The notes under the pieces: model-generated
The model's database searches: none
Seen by the model: the letters and a program-made list of their open reading frames with translations, nothing else
Told to the model about the DNA's origin: nothing
Source of the DNA: Rouxiella badensis
GTDB taxonomy: Bacteria; Pseudomonadota; Gammaproteobacteria; Enterobacterales; Enterobacteriaceae
Direction: 5' to 3'
Assembly: GCA_026967495.1 (NCBI GenBank)
Contig: CP114060.1
Location: 682,001-746,000 of the forward strand
Length of the DNA: 64,000 bases
Shown: positions 8,198 to 16,856 of the stretch, piece after piece
How the letters are laid out: each line of letters begins with the position of its first letter
How positions within the stretch are numbered: position 1 is the first letter of the stretch
Position numbers and translations under genes: made by a program

Positions 8198-10843
8198 ATG
8201 AACGAACAATATTCCGCAATGCGAAGTAATGTCAGCACGCTGGGCAAACTGCTTGGAGAGACCATCAAAGACACGCTGGGAGAGCAGGTCCTTGATCGCG
8301 TAGAGAAAATCCGCAAACTCTCTAAATCCTCTCGTGCAGGTAATGAGGCCGACCGTCAGGAACTGCTGACCACGCTGCAAAATTTATCCAACGACGAATT
8401 ACTTCCGGTTGCCCGTGCATTCAGTCAGTTCCTTAACCTGACCAACGTTGCCGAGCAATACCACAGCATTTCTCCGCACGGCGAGGCAGCCAGCAACCCT
8501 GAAGCGTTGGCCCAGCTGATTGACCGTCTGAAGTCGAAGAATCTGTCCGACCAGCAGCTGCGCGACGCCGTTGAAGAGCTTTCGATCGAGCTGGTGTTAA
8601 CCGCGCACCCAACCGAAATTGCTCGTCGTACCCTGATCCACAAGCTTGTTGAAATCAACAACTGCCTGAAACAACTCGACCATAACGATCTGGCCGACTA
8701 TGAGCGTAAGCAGATTATGCGCCGCCTGCGCCAGCTGATTGCCCAGTCATGGCATACGGACGAAATCCGCAAGATTCGCCCAACGCCGGTCGACGAAGCC
8801 AAGTGGGGCTTTGCGGTGGTTGAAAACAGCCTCTGGGAAGGCGTTCCGGCCTTCCTGCGTGAGTTCAACGAACAGCTTGAAACCTCACTTGACTACAAAA
8901 TGCCGGTCGAAGCCGTGCCGGTACGCTTTACCTCCTGGATGGGCGGCGACCGCGACGGCAACCCGAACGTCACTGCTGCCATTACGCGCCACGTGCTCCA
9001 GCTGAGCCGCTGGAAGGCAACGGACCTGTTCCTGCGCGATATCCACGTACTGATTTCCGAGCTGTCGATGACCGAAGCAACGCCTGAGCTGCGTGAGCTG
9101 GCCGGTGGTGAAGACGTCGTCGAGCCATATCGCACCATTATGAAAGATATTCGCACTCAGCTGCTGTCGACCCAGGCTTATCTGGAAGCCCGCTTGAAAG
9201 GCGAATCCCTGCCGCGTCCTAAAGACCTGCTGGTAAACAACGACCAGCTGTGGGCGCCGCTGTATGCCTGCTATCAGTCACTGCAAGCCTGCAACATGGG
9301 CATCATTGCCAACGGTCAGTTGCTCGATACCCTGCGCCGCGTGCGCTGCTTCGGCGTACCGCTGGTGCGTATCGACATCCGTCAGGAAAGCACCCGCCAT
9401 ACCGAGGCCATTGCCGAGATAACCCGTTTCCTGGGACTGGGCGATTATGAGAGCTGGTCCGAGAGCGATAAACAGGCGTTCCTGATCCGCGAACTGAACT
9501 CACCGCGTCCGCTGGTGCCACGCAAGTGGACGCCAAGCCCTGAAACCAAAGAAGTGCTGGATACCTGTCAGGTTGCGGCCGAAGCGCCAGAAGGCTCGAT
9601 TGCGGCCTACGTCATTTCGATGGCGCGTACCCCGTCCGACGTGCTGGCGGTTCACCTGCTGCTCAAAGAAGCGGGTTGCCCGTTTGCGATGCCGGTTGCG
9701 CCGCTGTTCGAAACCCTTGACGATCTGAACAATGCAGACTCCGTCATGACGCAACTGCTGAGCATTGACTGGTATCGCGGCTTTATTCAGGGCAAACAGA
9801 TGGTGATGATTGGCTACTCTGACTCGGCGAAAGACGCAGGAGTTATGGCAGCCTCATGGGCGCAGTATCGTGCGCAGGATGCGTTAATCAAAACCTGCGA
9901 GAAAGCGGGCGTGCTGCTGACGCTGTTCCATGGTCGCGGCGGTTCGATTGGTCGCGGGGGTGCGCCGGCTCACGCGGCGCTGCTGTCGCAGCCTCCGGGC
10001 AGCCTTAAAGGCGGCCTGCGCGTCACCGAACAGGGTGAGATGATCCGCTTCAAATATGGCCTGCCGGAAGTGACCATCAGCAGCCTCGCGCTCTACACCG
10101 GCGCTATTCTCGAAGCCAACCTGCTGCCGCCACCTGAGCCTAAAAAGGCCTGGGTCGAGGTGATGGACCAGCTGTCCGAGGTTTCCTGCAACATGTATCG
10201 CGGCTACGTGCGCGAGAATAAAGACTTCGTGCCTTACTTCCGTTCGGCGACCCCAGAGCAGGAGCTGGCCAAGCTGCCGCTCGGCTCTCGCCCTGCCAAA
10301 CGTAAGGCCAGCGGCGGCGTCGAAAGCCTGCGCGCCATCCCGTGGATCTTCGCCTGGACGCAGAACCGCCTGATGCTGCCTGCGTGGCTGGGTGCGGGTG
10401 CGGGTTTACAGGCGGTGGTTGATGCAGGTAAACGTGACGTACTCGAGTCGATGTGCCGTGACTGGCCGTTCTTCTCGACGCGTATTGGTATGCTGGAAAT
10501 GGTATTTGCCAAGGCCGATTTGTGGCTGGCGGAGTACTACGATCAGCGTCTGGTAAGCAAAGATCTGTGGCCGCTGGGCCAGAAACTGCGCGAGCAGCTG
10601 AGTAACGATATCAAGGTTGTGCTGGCTATCTCCAACGACGATCACCTGATGGCTGATCTGCCGTGGATTGCCGAGTCTATCGCGCTGCGTAACGTCTACA
10701 CCGACCCGCTGAACGTACTTCAGGCAGAGCTGCTGCATCGCTCGCGCGAGCTTGAGGCACAAGGTGAACTGGATGCCCGCGTCGAGCAGGCGCTGATGGT
10801 GACTATCGCAGGCGTTGCCGCAGGCATGCGTAATACCGGCTAA
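8198..10843 (+). CDS. ppc: Phosphoenolpyruvate carboxylase
   Basis: Refills the TCA cycle by carboxylating phosphoenolpyruvate to oxaloacetate. 881 residues, the usual length, without frame breaks. Signature 1 LTAHPTEIARR contains the catalytic histidine (about residue 138), followed by FTSWMGGDRDGNP, GYSDSAKDAGVMAAS and the glycine-rich FHGRGGSIGRGGAP loop. The C-terminus ends in MRNTG, as in E. coli. An allosteric tetramer activated by acetyl-CoA and inhibited by aspartate in relatives. An ERIC element begins right after the stop. Confidence 0.98.
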   Translation: MNEQYSAMRSNVSTLGKLLGETIKDTLGEQVLDRVEKIRKLSKSSRAGNEADRQELLTTLQNLSNDELLPVARAFSQFLNLTNVAEQYHSISPHGEAASNPEALAQLIDRLKSKNLSDQQLRDAVEELSIELVLTAHPTEIARRTLIHKLVEINNCLKQLDHNDLADYERKQIMRRLRQLIAQSWHTDEIRKIRPTPVDEAKWGFAVVENSLWEGVPAFLREFNEQLETSLDYKMPVEAVPVRFTSWMGGDRDGNPNVTAAITRHVLQLSRWKATDLFLRDIHVLISELSMTEATPELRELAGGEDVVEPYRTIMKDIRTQLLSTQAYLEARLKGESLPRPKDLLVNNDQLWAPLYACYQSLQACNMGIIANGQLLDTLRRVRCFGVPLVRIDIRQESTRHTEAIAEITRFLGLGDYESWSESDKQAFLIRELNSPRPLVPRKWTPSPETKEVLDTCQVAAEAPEGSIAAYVISMARTPSDVLAVHLLLKEAGCPFAMPVAPLFETLDDLNNADSVMTQLLSIDWYRGFIQGKQMVMIGYSDSAKDAGVMAASWAQYRAQDALIKTCEKAGVLLTLFHGRGGSIGRGGAPAHAALLSQPPGSLKGGLRVTEQGEMIRFKYGLPEVTISSLALYTGAILEANLLPPPEPKKAWVEVMDQLSEVSCNMYRGYVRENKDFVPYFRSATPEQELAKLPLGSRPAKRKASGGVESLRAIPWIFAWTQNRLMLPAWLGAGAGLQAVVDAGKRDVLESMCRDWPFFSTRIGMLEMVFAKADLWLAEYYDQRLVSKDLWPLGQKLREQLSNDIKVVLAISNDDHLMADLPWIAESIALRNVYTDPLNVLQAELLHRSRELEAQGELDARVEQALMVTIAGVAAGMRNTG

Positions 10844-10845
10844 AA

Positions 10846-10965
10846 GCCATTATCTTTAAAACGGTAGCGGCGTTGGGGGTAATTGAACAGATTCCCGGAA
10901 GCGTACACAAGTCAGTGACCGGGATGAAAAAGCAGCCAACGACGCTACTGCGCTAAAGATGCCGG
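10846..10965 (+). repeat. ERIC element (copy A), overlapping the 3' end of metF
   Basis: About 120 bp matching the ERIC/IRU pattern: TCCCGG, a degenerate AGCTTACATAAGTAAGTGAC core (here GCGTACACAAGTCAGTGAC), CCGGG and AGCAGCCAAC. The outer arms GTAGCGGCGTTGG (10864) and CCAACGACGCTAC (10936) pair. It fills the space between ppc and metF. The metF stop codon (10945-10947) lies in the right arm. Confidence 0.8.
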
Positions 10966-11853
10966 CACGCCTGGGCGAACGCCTAGCGTGTGGCAAATGG
11001 CATAGCTCATTTCGGCACGGTTCAGCGTATAAAAGTGAAAGTCCTTCACCCCTTCACGGCTGAGAATCTTCACCATGTCCATCGCAATATTGGCACCGAC
11101 CATTTTGCGCGTTTCAGCGTCGTCATCCAGTCCGGCAAACATGTTGGTCATCCAGTTTGGCACACGCACGTTGGTCATAGTGGCAAAGCGTTGCAGCTGT
11201 CTGAAGTTAGAGACCGGCAGAATGCCCGGCACAATCTCAACGTCAATCCCGGCTGATACGCAGCGGTCACGGAAACGCAGATAGCTTTCTACGTCGAAGA
11301 AGAATTGGGTAATCGCGCTGTTAGCACCGGCATCGATTTTACGCTTCAGGTTAATCAGGTCAGCCTGTGCGCTCTTCGCTTCTGGATGCACTTCCGGATA
11401 AGCCGCAACGGAAATATCAAAATCACCGACGTCTTTGAGCAGGTGCACCAGGTCGGTCGCATACATCTCTGGCTTGCCGCTGTTTGGCGGTAAATCACCG
11501 CGCAGCGCTACGATGTGACGGATACCGCTGTTCCAGTAGTCCTGTGCGATTTGACGCAGCTCGGCAGGCGATGCATCGATACAGGTCAGATGCGGCGCCG
11601 CTTCAAGACCAGTACGCTCCTTAATGCCTTTAATGATGCTGTGCGTCCGGTCGCGCTCGCCTGAGTTAGCCCCGTAAGTCACAGAAACGAATTTCGGCTT
11701 GAGGCTGCTGAGACGGTCAATAGAGCTCCACAACGTGTCTTCCATTTCGCGTGTTCGCGGCGGGAAGAATTCGAAAGAGACGTTAATTTGACCCTGTAAT
11801 TCGGCCAGACTCTGGTTTAACGCTTCGCGCTGGTTGGCGTGGAAAAAGCTCAT
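10945..11853 (-). CDS. metF: 5,10-methylenetetrahydrofolate reductase
   Basis: Flavoprotein that makes 5-methyltetrahydrofolate for methionine synthase. Starts MSFFHANQREALNQSL and carries SFEFFPPR, PHLTCID and AAYPEVHPEAKSA motifs. 302 residues. E. coli MetF ends at GVRPGL, whereas this one continues with VPASLAQ before its stop, and those last codons lie in the arm of an ERIC element. Four tandem MetJ boxes lie about 50 bases upstream, so it belongs to the methionine regulon. katG and gldA, which sit in this neighbourhood in E. coli, are missing here. Confidence 0.97.
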   Translation of the reverse strand: MSFFHANQREALNQSLAELQGQINVSFEFFPPRTREMEDTLWSSIDRLSSLKPKFVSVTYGANSGERDRTHSIIKGIKERTGLEAAPHLTCIDASPAELRQIAQDYWNSGIRHIVALRGDLPPNSGKPEMYATDLVHLLKDVGDFDISVAAYPEVHPEAKSAQADLINLKRKIDAGANSAITQFFFDVESYLRFRDRCVSAGIDVEIVPGILPVSNFRQLQRFATMTNVRVPNWMTNMFAGLDDDAETRKMVGANIAMDMVKILSREGVKDFHFYTLNRAEMSYAICHTLGVRPGVPASLAQ

Positions 11854-11903
11854 GCTGTCTCTACCTCTTCATCACATCGTTTTACTTATCGGCGCCGCCT
11901 GAT

Positions 11904-11935
11904 AAGCGTCTAGACGTCTAAGCGTATAGATAGAA
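11904..11935. promoter_or_regulatory. MetJ operator of metF (tandem met boxes)
   Basis: Four adjacent 8-bp met boxes: AAGCGTCT, AGACGTCT, AAGCGTAT, AGATAGAA. The second matches the AGACGTCT consensus perfectly and the others in four to six positions. Lies just upstream of metF. Confidence 0.85.
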
Positions 11936-12035
11936 AATGCGGGTTTTTGGTCAAATAGTCAACTCAAAAATAGTTTCGGGCAATGATTAATCTTCACTCA
12001 AATTGAGAGAATTTCAAGTTCGCGAGGGAGATGAA

Positions 12036-12068
12036 GAATCCCCCTGCAGCAGAGTTGTGCAGGGGGAT
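12036..12068 (-). terminator. Hairpin at the end of metL
   Basis: ATCCCCCTGCA pairs perfectly with TGCAGGGGGAT across a nine-base loop, a few bases past the metL stop. The following T-run on the minus strand is weak, so termination may be partial. Confidence 0.6.
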
Positions 12069-12072
12069 GAAA

Positions 12073-14509
12073 TTAAAGCAGTTGGGTCAAGCGGTTAAGA
12101 TCAGACTGGATGGCGCCGGCCGTAACATCGCGCCCGGCACCGGGTCCGCGAATGACCAACGGGTTATCACGATACCAGCGGCTTTCGATAGCAAAAACGT
12201 TGTCGCAGGGCAGCAGAGAAGCCAACGGATGGTCCTCACGCACGGCTTCGACGCCAACACGCGCTTTGCCATTGGCATCAAATCGCGCGACATAACGCAG
12301 CACCAGCCCCATCTCTCTGGCCGCTTCAAGGCGTTGCAACATTTGCTCGTTTAGCGCTTCGCCACCTTCAAAGAACTGATCGACGGAGCCAGTCGCACAG
12401 TCTTCCGGTACCAGTGATTCAACGCGAACCTGATTAGGCTCAATGTCATAACCGGCTTCACGCGCCAGGATAACCAGCTTGCGCATCACGTCCTGACCCG
12501 ACAGGTCAACGCGCGGATCGGGCTTCGGTAAGTCCTTGCTGCCAGGCCAAATCCACCAACTCGGTAAACGGCTGCGTGCCGTCAAACTGCAGGAATAGCC
12601 ATGACAGGGTGCCGGAGAAGATGCCGCTGATGGCCAAAATACTGTCGCCGCTGTCGCGCAGGTCACGCACCGTGTGGTTGATAGGTAAACCTGCGCCCAC
12701 GGTGGCGTTATAGAGCCAGTGACTGCCGGTCTTGGCGAACGCATCGCGTATCTGGCGATACTTGTCGCTGCATGATGCGCCGGCGAGTTTGTTGGCACCA
12801 ATGACGTGAATACCATAGCTGGCGAAATCAAGATACTGGTCCGCCAGCTCAGCGCTGGCCGTTACGTCAAGCACCACTAAATCATCGTAAGGATGGGCAC
12901 GCATCCACAGGAACAGCGACTCCTCGTCGTGCTCACGCGCTTCATCGTCGAAGAAGGCTAATGCACGGCTGGCGTCCAGCCCGTCATAGCTTAGCAGGCT
13001 GCGCTTGCTGTCGACCACGCCGGCCAGCACAAACTCAAAGCCGCTGCGTGCGGAGATATTTTTCTGCTCACGGGCAAACAGCTCGAGCCAGCGCGAGCCG
13101 ATATTCCCTTTGCCGAACAGCATCAGCCCAATGCGTTTCTCGGCGTGGAACAGCGTATTATGCAGACCCTGAATCAGATGCTCGGTCGGCCCGACGCGCA
13201 GTACGGCCACCAGGCTGATACCGTCCTCCGCCTGCCAGACAAACTCGACCGGCTGGTCTTTCAGTTCCTGATAAAAACGGTGGCTGTGCAACGGATTTTT
13301 GCACACGCCTGCGCCAACCAATGCCACCATTGCAAGCCCTTCACGCAGCACCAGCCGACCCGGCAGTGCAGCCTCTTCCAGGACGGCGAGCGCGCTGTTG
13401 ACCACTTCAGAGGTATAGCAGAGCTGAAGCAGATTACGGTCGGCGTGAACGCCGGTCGCGAGCGGCTTCACCTGCGCACGGTTGAGCACCAGCTCGACGT
13501 CCTTTTGCACCAGCGCAAAATCATGGCTCGGCGCTACGGCAACCTCAATCAGGCAGATATCGTCGTGGCTGGTAACAATCTTGGCGCCGGTCCCGGACGC
13601 CAGCACGCGTTCGATGCGCGTGGAGCCCTGTTCCGGCTGATAGCTGCAGCGCAGCTGTAAATCGATATCGCTACCCGAGACCGGCTGCAGCGTACGGGTA
13701 TGCAGCACCGGGGCGGCCAGACGCGCCAGCTCGCTGGCCTCGTCGAGACGCAGCAAGGGCAGCAAACAGGCATCTTTCACCTTGCGCGGGTCAGCGCTGT
13801 AAACACCGGCGACATCGCTCCAGATGGTGACTCGGCTTACGCCCGCCAGCGCGCCAATCTGCGTGGCAGAATAGTCGCTGCCGTTGCGGCCAAGCAGCAC
13901 GGTTTCACCCGCATCATTGCGCGAGATGAACCCGGTCACGACCAGATATTGATGCGGATGCTGCGCCAGAAGCTGTTGCAGCAATGGATAAGAACGGCCT
14001 TCATCTACCTGCGGCTGTGCAGCACGTTCAGCACGCAGGAAATCGCGGGCATCGAGCCAGGCAGAAGGAATGTCCTTTTTGGCAAGCAGCGCAGACATCA
14101 GGCGTGCGGACCACACCTCGCCATGCCCCACCACCTCGGCGTAAACTGCATCGGTGATTTTGCCGTCGAGCAGCACGGCCAAGCGTTCAAGGTCGTGAAT
14201 AAAGGTCGCAATCAGCGGTTCAGCCATTTCCGGTGGCAGCAGTGCGGTAATCAACTCACTCTGATATCGACGCAGCGCCTGCTGCACCTGATGAGCCGAA
14301 ATCCGGTCATTCTGGCTGAGTTTCAGCCAGTTAATCAGCTGGTTCGTCGTGCTGCCTGCGGCAGAGACCACCATGATATCGCCAGGATTACCGTATTCGG
14401 CCATAATGCCCGCTACGCGCAGATAACACTTTGCGTCGGCCAGACTGCTACCGCCAAATTTATGTAACTGCCGACTTCCTGCCGGCGCTGCAACCGCTAT
14501 TGCACTCAT
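12073..14509 (-). CDS. metL: Bifunctional aspartokinase II / homoserine dehydrogenase II (one apparent frameshift)
   Basis: N-terminal aspartokinase domain (HKFGGSSLADAKC near residue 17), a middle regulatory part, and a C-terminal homoserine dehydrogenase domain (GKGNIGSRWLELF dinucleotide-binding loop, VIGANKLAG, NATVGAGLPI). It carries the first and third steps of the methionine branch from aspartate. The frame breaks at 12520-12526 after QQGLTE; dropping one A gives QQGLTEPDPRVDLSGQDV, matching E. coli MetL, and the protein continues to NRLTQLL. The restored sequence contains GAGCCC. The ATG follows the metB stop after 3 bases, with its ribosome site inside the end of metB: a metBL operon. 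Confidence 0.93.
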
Positions 14510-14512
14510 TAC

Positions 14513-15673
14513 TTACCTCTTTGCGACCGACTGGAAAGCCTGTTCCAGGTCGGCAATTAAGTCTTCGCTATCTTCAAGACCGACAGAAACGCGGAGCAGA
14601 CTGTCGGAAATCCCGGCGGCTTTACGCGCTTCCGGTGCCATGCCAGCGTGGGTCATGGTGGCGGTATGTGAAATCAGACTCTCAACCCCGCCCAATGATT
14701 CGGCCAGCGTGAAAAGTTTTAACTCAGACAGGAAGTGACGCAAACTTGCCTCATCACCTGCAAACTCGAAGCTTACCATCGCCCCAAAACCACTTTGTTG
14801 ACGTCGTGCAATCTCGTGGCCCTGATTCTCTGGCAGAGAAGGATGATACAGCTTTTTCACTAACGATTGTTTCTGTAAATAAGCAACAATTGCCAGTGCA
14901 TTTTCCTGCTGCTGCTTCACGCGAACGCCGACGGTACGCAGGCCACGCAGCAGAAGATAGCTGTCAAATGCCGCGCCGGTGACGCCGATGTTGTTCCCCC
15001 ACCAGGCCAGCTCGGTCGCATGCTCGGCGGTTTTGGAAATCACCGTACCTGCAACCACGTCAGAATGGCCGTTGAGGTATTTAGTACAGGAATGCACGAC
15101 CAAGTCAGCACCCAGCTTCAGAGGCTGTTGCAGGACCGGACTCAGGAAGGTGTTATCCACCACCGTCAGCGCGCCTGCCGCATGCGCAGCGTCGCAAATC
15201 GCCTTGATGTCCACCACGCGCAGCAGTGGATTGCTCGGCGTTTCAATCAGGACCAGCTTAGGCTTCTGCTCCAGCGCAGCCTGCAATGCCTCTGGGTCAC
15301 CCTGGTCGACAAACAGGACGCGATAGGCACCCCGCTTGCTCAGGCTATCAAACAGGCGATAGCTGCCGCCGTAGCAGTCGTGCGGAGCAACAAGCAAATC
15401 GCCCGGCTTAAGAAACACCGTACACACCAGATGAATAGCAGACATCCCGCTGCTGGTCAGCACGGCACCCGCGCCCCCTTCAAGACTCGCCAATGCGCGC
15501 TGCACCACGTCACGCGTAGGATTACCGCGACGGGAATAGTCGTGGGCGCGTGGCTGATTGAAATCTTCGAAATTATACGTGCTGGAAAGGGTAATAGGAG
15601 GAACAACACATCCATACTGCTGGTCAATGTTGAGTCCACTGCTAACCGCGATTGTGCCTTGCTTGAGCGTCAT
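14513..15673 (-). CDS. metB: Cystathionine gamma-synthase
   Basis: PLP enzyme joining O-succinylhomoserine and cysteine. 386 residues from ATG at 15673 (MTLKQGTIAVSSGLNIDQQYG), which has GGGAG upstream; the frame is open further upstream but runs through the MetJ operator. The PLP lysine is in HSCTKYLNGHSD, and YSRRGNPTRD and GGVESLISH are family signatures. First gene of the metBL operon, divergent from the repressor gene metJ, with tandem met boxes between. Confidence 0.97.
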   Translation of the reverse strand: MTLKQGTIAVSSGLNIDQQYGCVVPPITLSSTYNFEDFNQPRAHDYSRRGNPTRDVVQRALASLEGGAGAVLTSSGMSAIHLVCTVFLKPGDLLVAPHDCYGGSYRLFDSLSKRGAYRVLFVDQGDPEALQAALEQKPKLVLIETPSNPLLRVVDIKAICDAAHAAGALTVVDNTFLSPVLQQPLKLGADLVVHSCTKYLNGHSDVVAGTVISKTAEHATELAWWGNNIGVTGAAFDSYLLLRGLRTVGVRVKQQQENALAIVAYLQKQSLVKKLYHPSLPENQGHEIARRQQSGFGAMVSFEFAGDEASLRHFLSELKLFTLAESLGGVESLISHTATMTHAGMAPEARKAAGISDSLLRVSVGLEDSEDLIADLEQAFQSVAKR

Positions 15674-15736
15674 AGTTGTTGCTCCCTGACGGGATAAATA
15701 GAGGATGAGGGTGTAAAGATTAATCGTTAGCGGGAT

Positions 15737-15776
15737 AGACGTCAATACATCTGGACATCTAAACTTCTTTGCGTAT
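15737..15776. promoter_or_regulatory. MetJ operator between metB and metJ
   Basis: Five contiguous 8-bp units resembling AGACGTCT: AGACGTCA, ATACATCT, GGACATCT, AAACTTCT, TTGCGTAT. Position and array length resemble the E. coli metJ-metB operator, expected to repress metBL and autoregulate metJ. Confidence 0.8.
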
Positions 15777-16005
15777 AGATTGAGCAATGTGATAATACCC
15801 GCTAAAATTATAGCGGTATGCCTTGATTTGCGGACGCAAAGCGGTGTCCTGGCCCAGTAGAGCACGAACCTGCATCCGCTGACAAAGTGAACAGCGTCAG
15901 GCCAGAATTTTACAAGGACGATGGCTATAGTGAGATCTGTGGAAATCGGGCATAATCCCCGGGTTTTCAGAATTTTATTTTTATTTGATAAATTTAAGGT
16001 GTCCC

Positions 16006-16323
16006 ATGGCTGAGTGGAACGGCGAGTATGTCAGCCCTTACGCTGAACACGGTAAAAAAAGCGAACAAGTTAAAAAGATCACGGTTTCCATTCCGCTGAA
16101 AGTATTAAAGATTTTGACAGACGAGCGCACACGTCGCCAGGTGAACAACCTGCGCCATGCCACTAACAGTGAATTGTTGTGCGAAGCGTTTCTTCATGCC
16201 TTTACGGGCCAGCCGCTACCGAACGATGAAGATCTGCGTAAAGAACGCAGTGATGAAATTCCGGAAGCCGCCAAAATCCTGATGCGCGAACTGGGTGTAG
16301 ATCCAGATACCTGGGAATATTAA
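16006..16323 (+). CDS. metJ: MetJ, methionine repressor
   Basis: 105-residue ribbon-helix-helix repressor. KKITVSIPLKVLKILTDER (residues about 22-40) is the DNA-contacting strand and first helix, followed by RRQVNNLRHATNSELLCEAF. S-adenosylmethionine is the corepressor. The ATG at 16006 follows AAGGTG and yields the family start MAEWNGEYVSPYAEHG; an upstream in-frame start is not needed. Divergent from metB over met boxes, and followed by a strong terminator. Confidence 0.98.
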   Translation: MAEWNGEYVSPYAEHGKKSEQVKKITVSIPLKVLKILTDERTRRQVNNLRHATNSELLCEAFLHAFTGQPLPNDEDLRKERSDEIPEAAKILMRELGVDPDTWEY

Positions 16324-16396
16324 GCAAACCGGGTAGGTAGAAAGAAACCTTGCCTTTAAAGACGTGTTTACCCGTAAAACACAAATAGCAGGCAAC

Positions 16397-16424
16397 AAAA
16401 AAGGCGCCACCGGCGCCTTTTTTG
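16397..16424. terminator. metJ terminator (also reads for rpmE)
   Basis: GGCGCC ACC GGCGCC stem-loop flanked by an A-run and a T-run, so it can act in both directions between convergent metJ and rpmE. Confidence 0.9.
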
Positions 16425-16438
16425 CTATCGAGCGAAGC

Positions 16439-16651
16439 TTATTTGCTGCTCGGTACGCTGAAACGCTTGTTGAAGCGGTCAACGCGGCCACCGGTAGCCA
16501 CTTCACGCTGCTTACCAGTGTAGAACGGGTGGCATTCGCCACAAACGTCCAGGTTCAGGTCGTGACCAACGGTAGAACCGATTTTGATAACGTTACCGCA
16601 AGAACAGTTAGCAGTAACAACTTCGTATTTAGGGTGAATACCTTGTTTCAT
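16439..16651 (-). CDS. rpmE: Ribosomal protein L31 (zinc-binding form)
   Basis: 70 residues, MKQGIHPKYEVVTANCSCGN. Four cysteines (16, 18, 37, 40) form the zinc site of the C+ type L31, which is replaced by a zinc-free paralogue under zinc starvation in relatives. Sits between metJ and priA, as in E. coli. Confidence 0.97.
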   Translation of the reverse strand: MKQGIHPKYEVVTANCSCGNVIKIGSTVGHDLNLDVCGECHPFYTGKQREVATGGRVDRFNKRFSVPSSK

Positions 16652-16856
16652 GGGAAAACCTCTGTTTAGGCCGCGTCGCTATCCAACCGTTTTGCCGTCG
16701 GACACCACGCGTGGTGTAAATGATTAGGTCTCTGATGCGGAATGCATCAAAGGCGGCGAATCATACAGAATATAAAGTGACCGCGCAATCATGTTCATGC
16801 ATTCCGAGTCACACAGTGTACACTATCTCGTCATTTTTTTATAGCCTGGACCGCCA

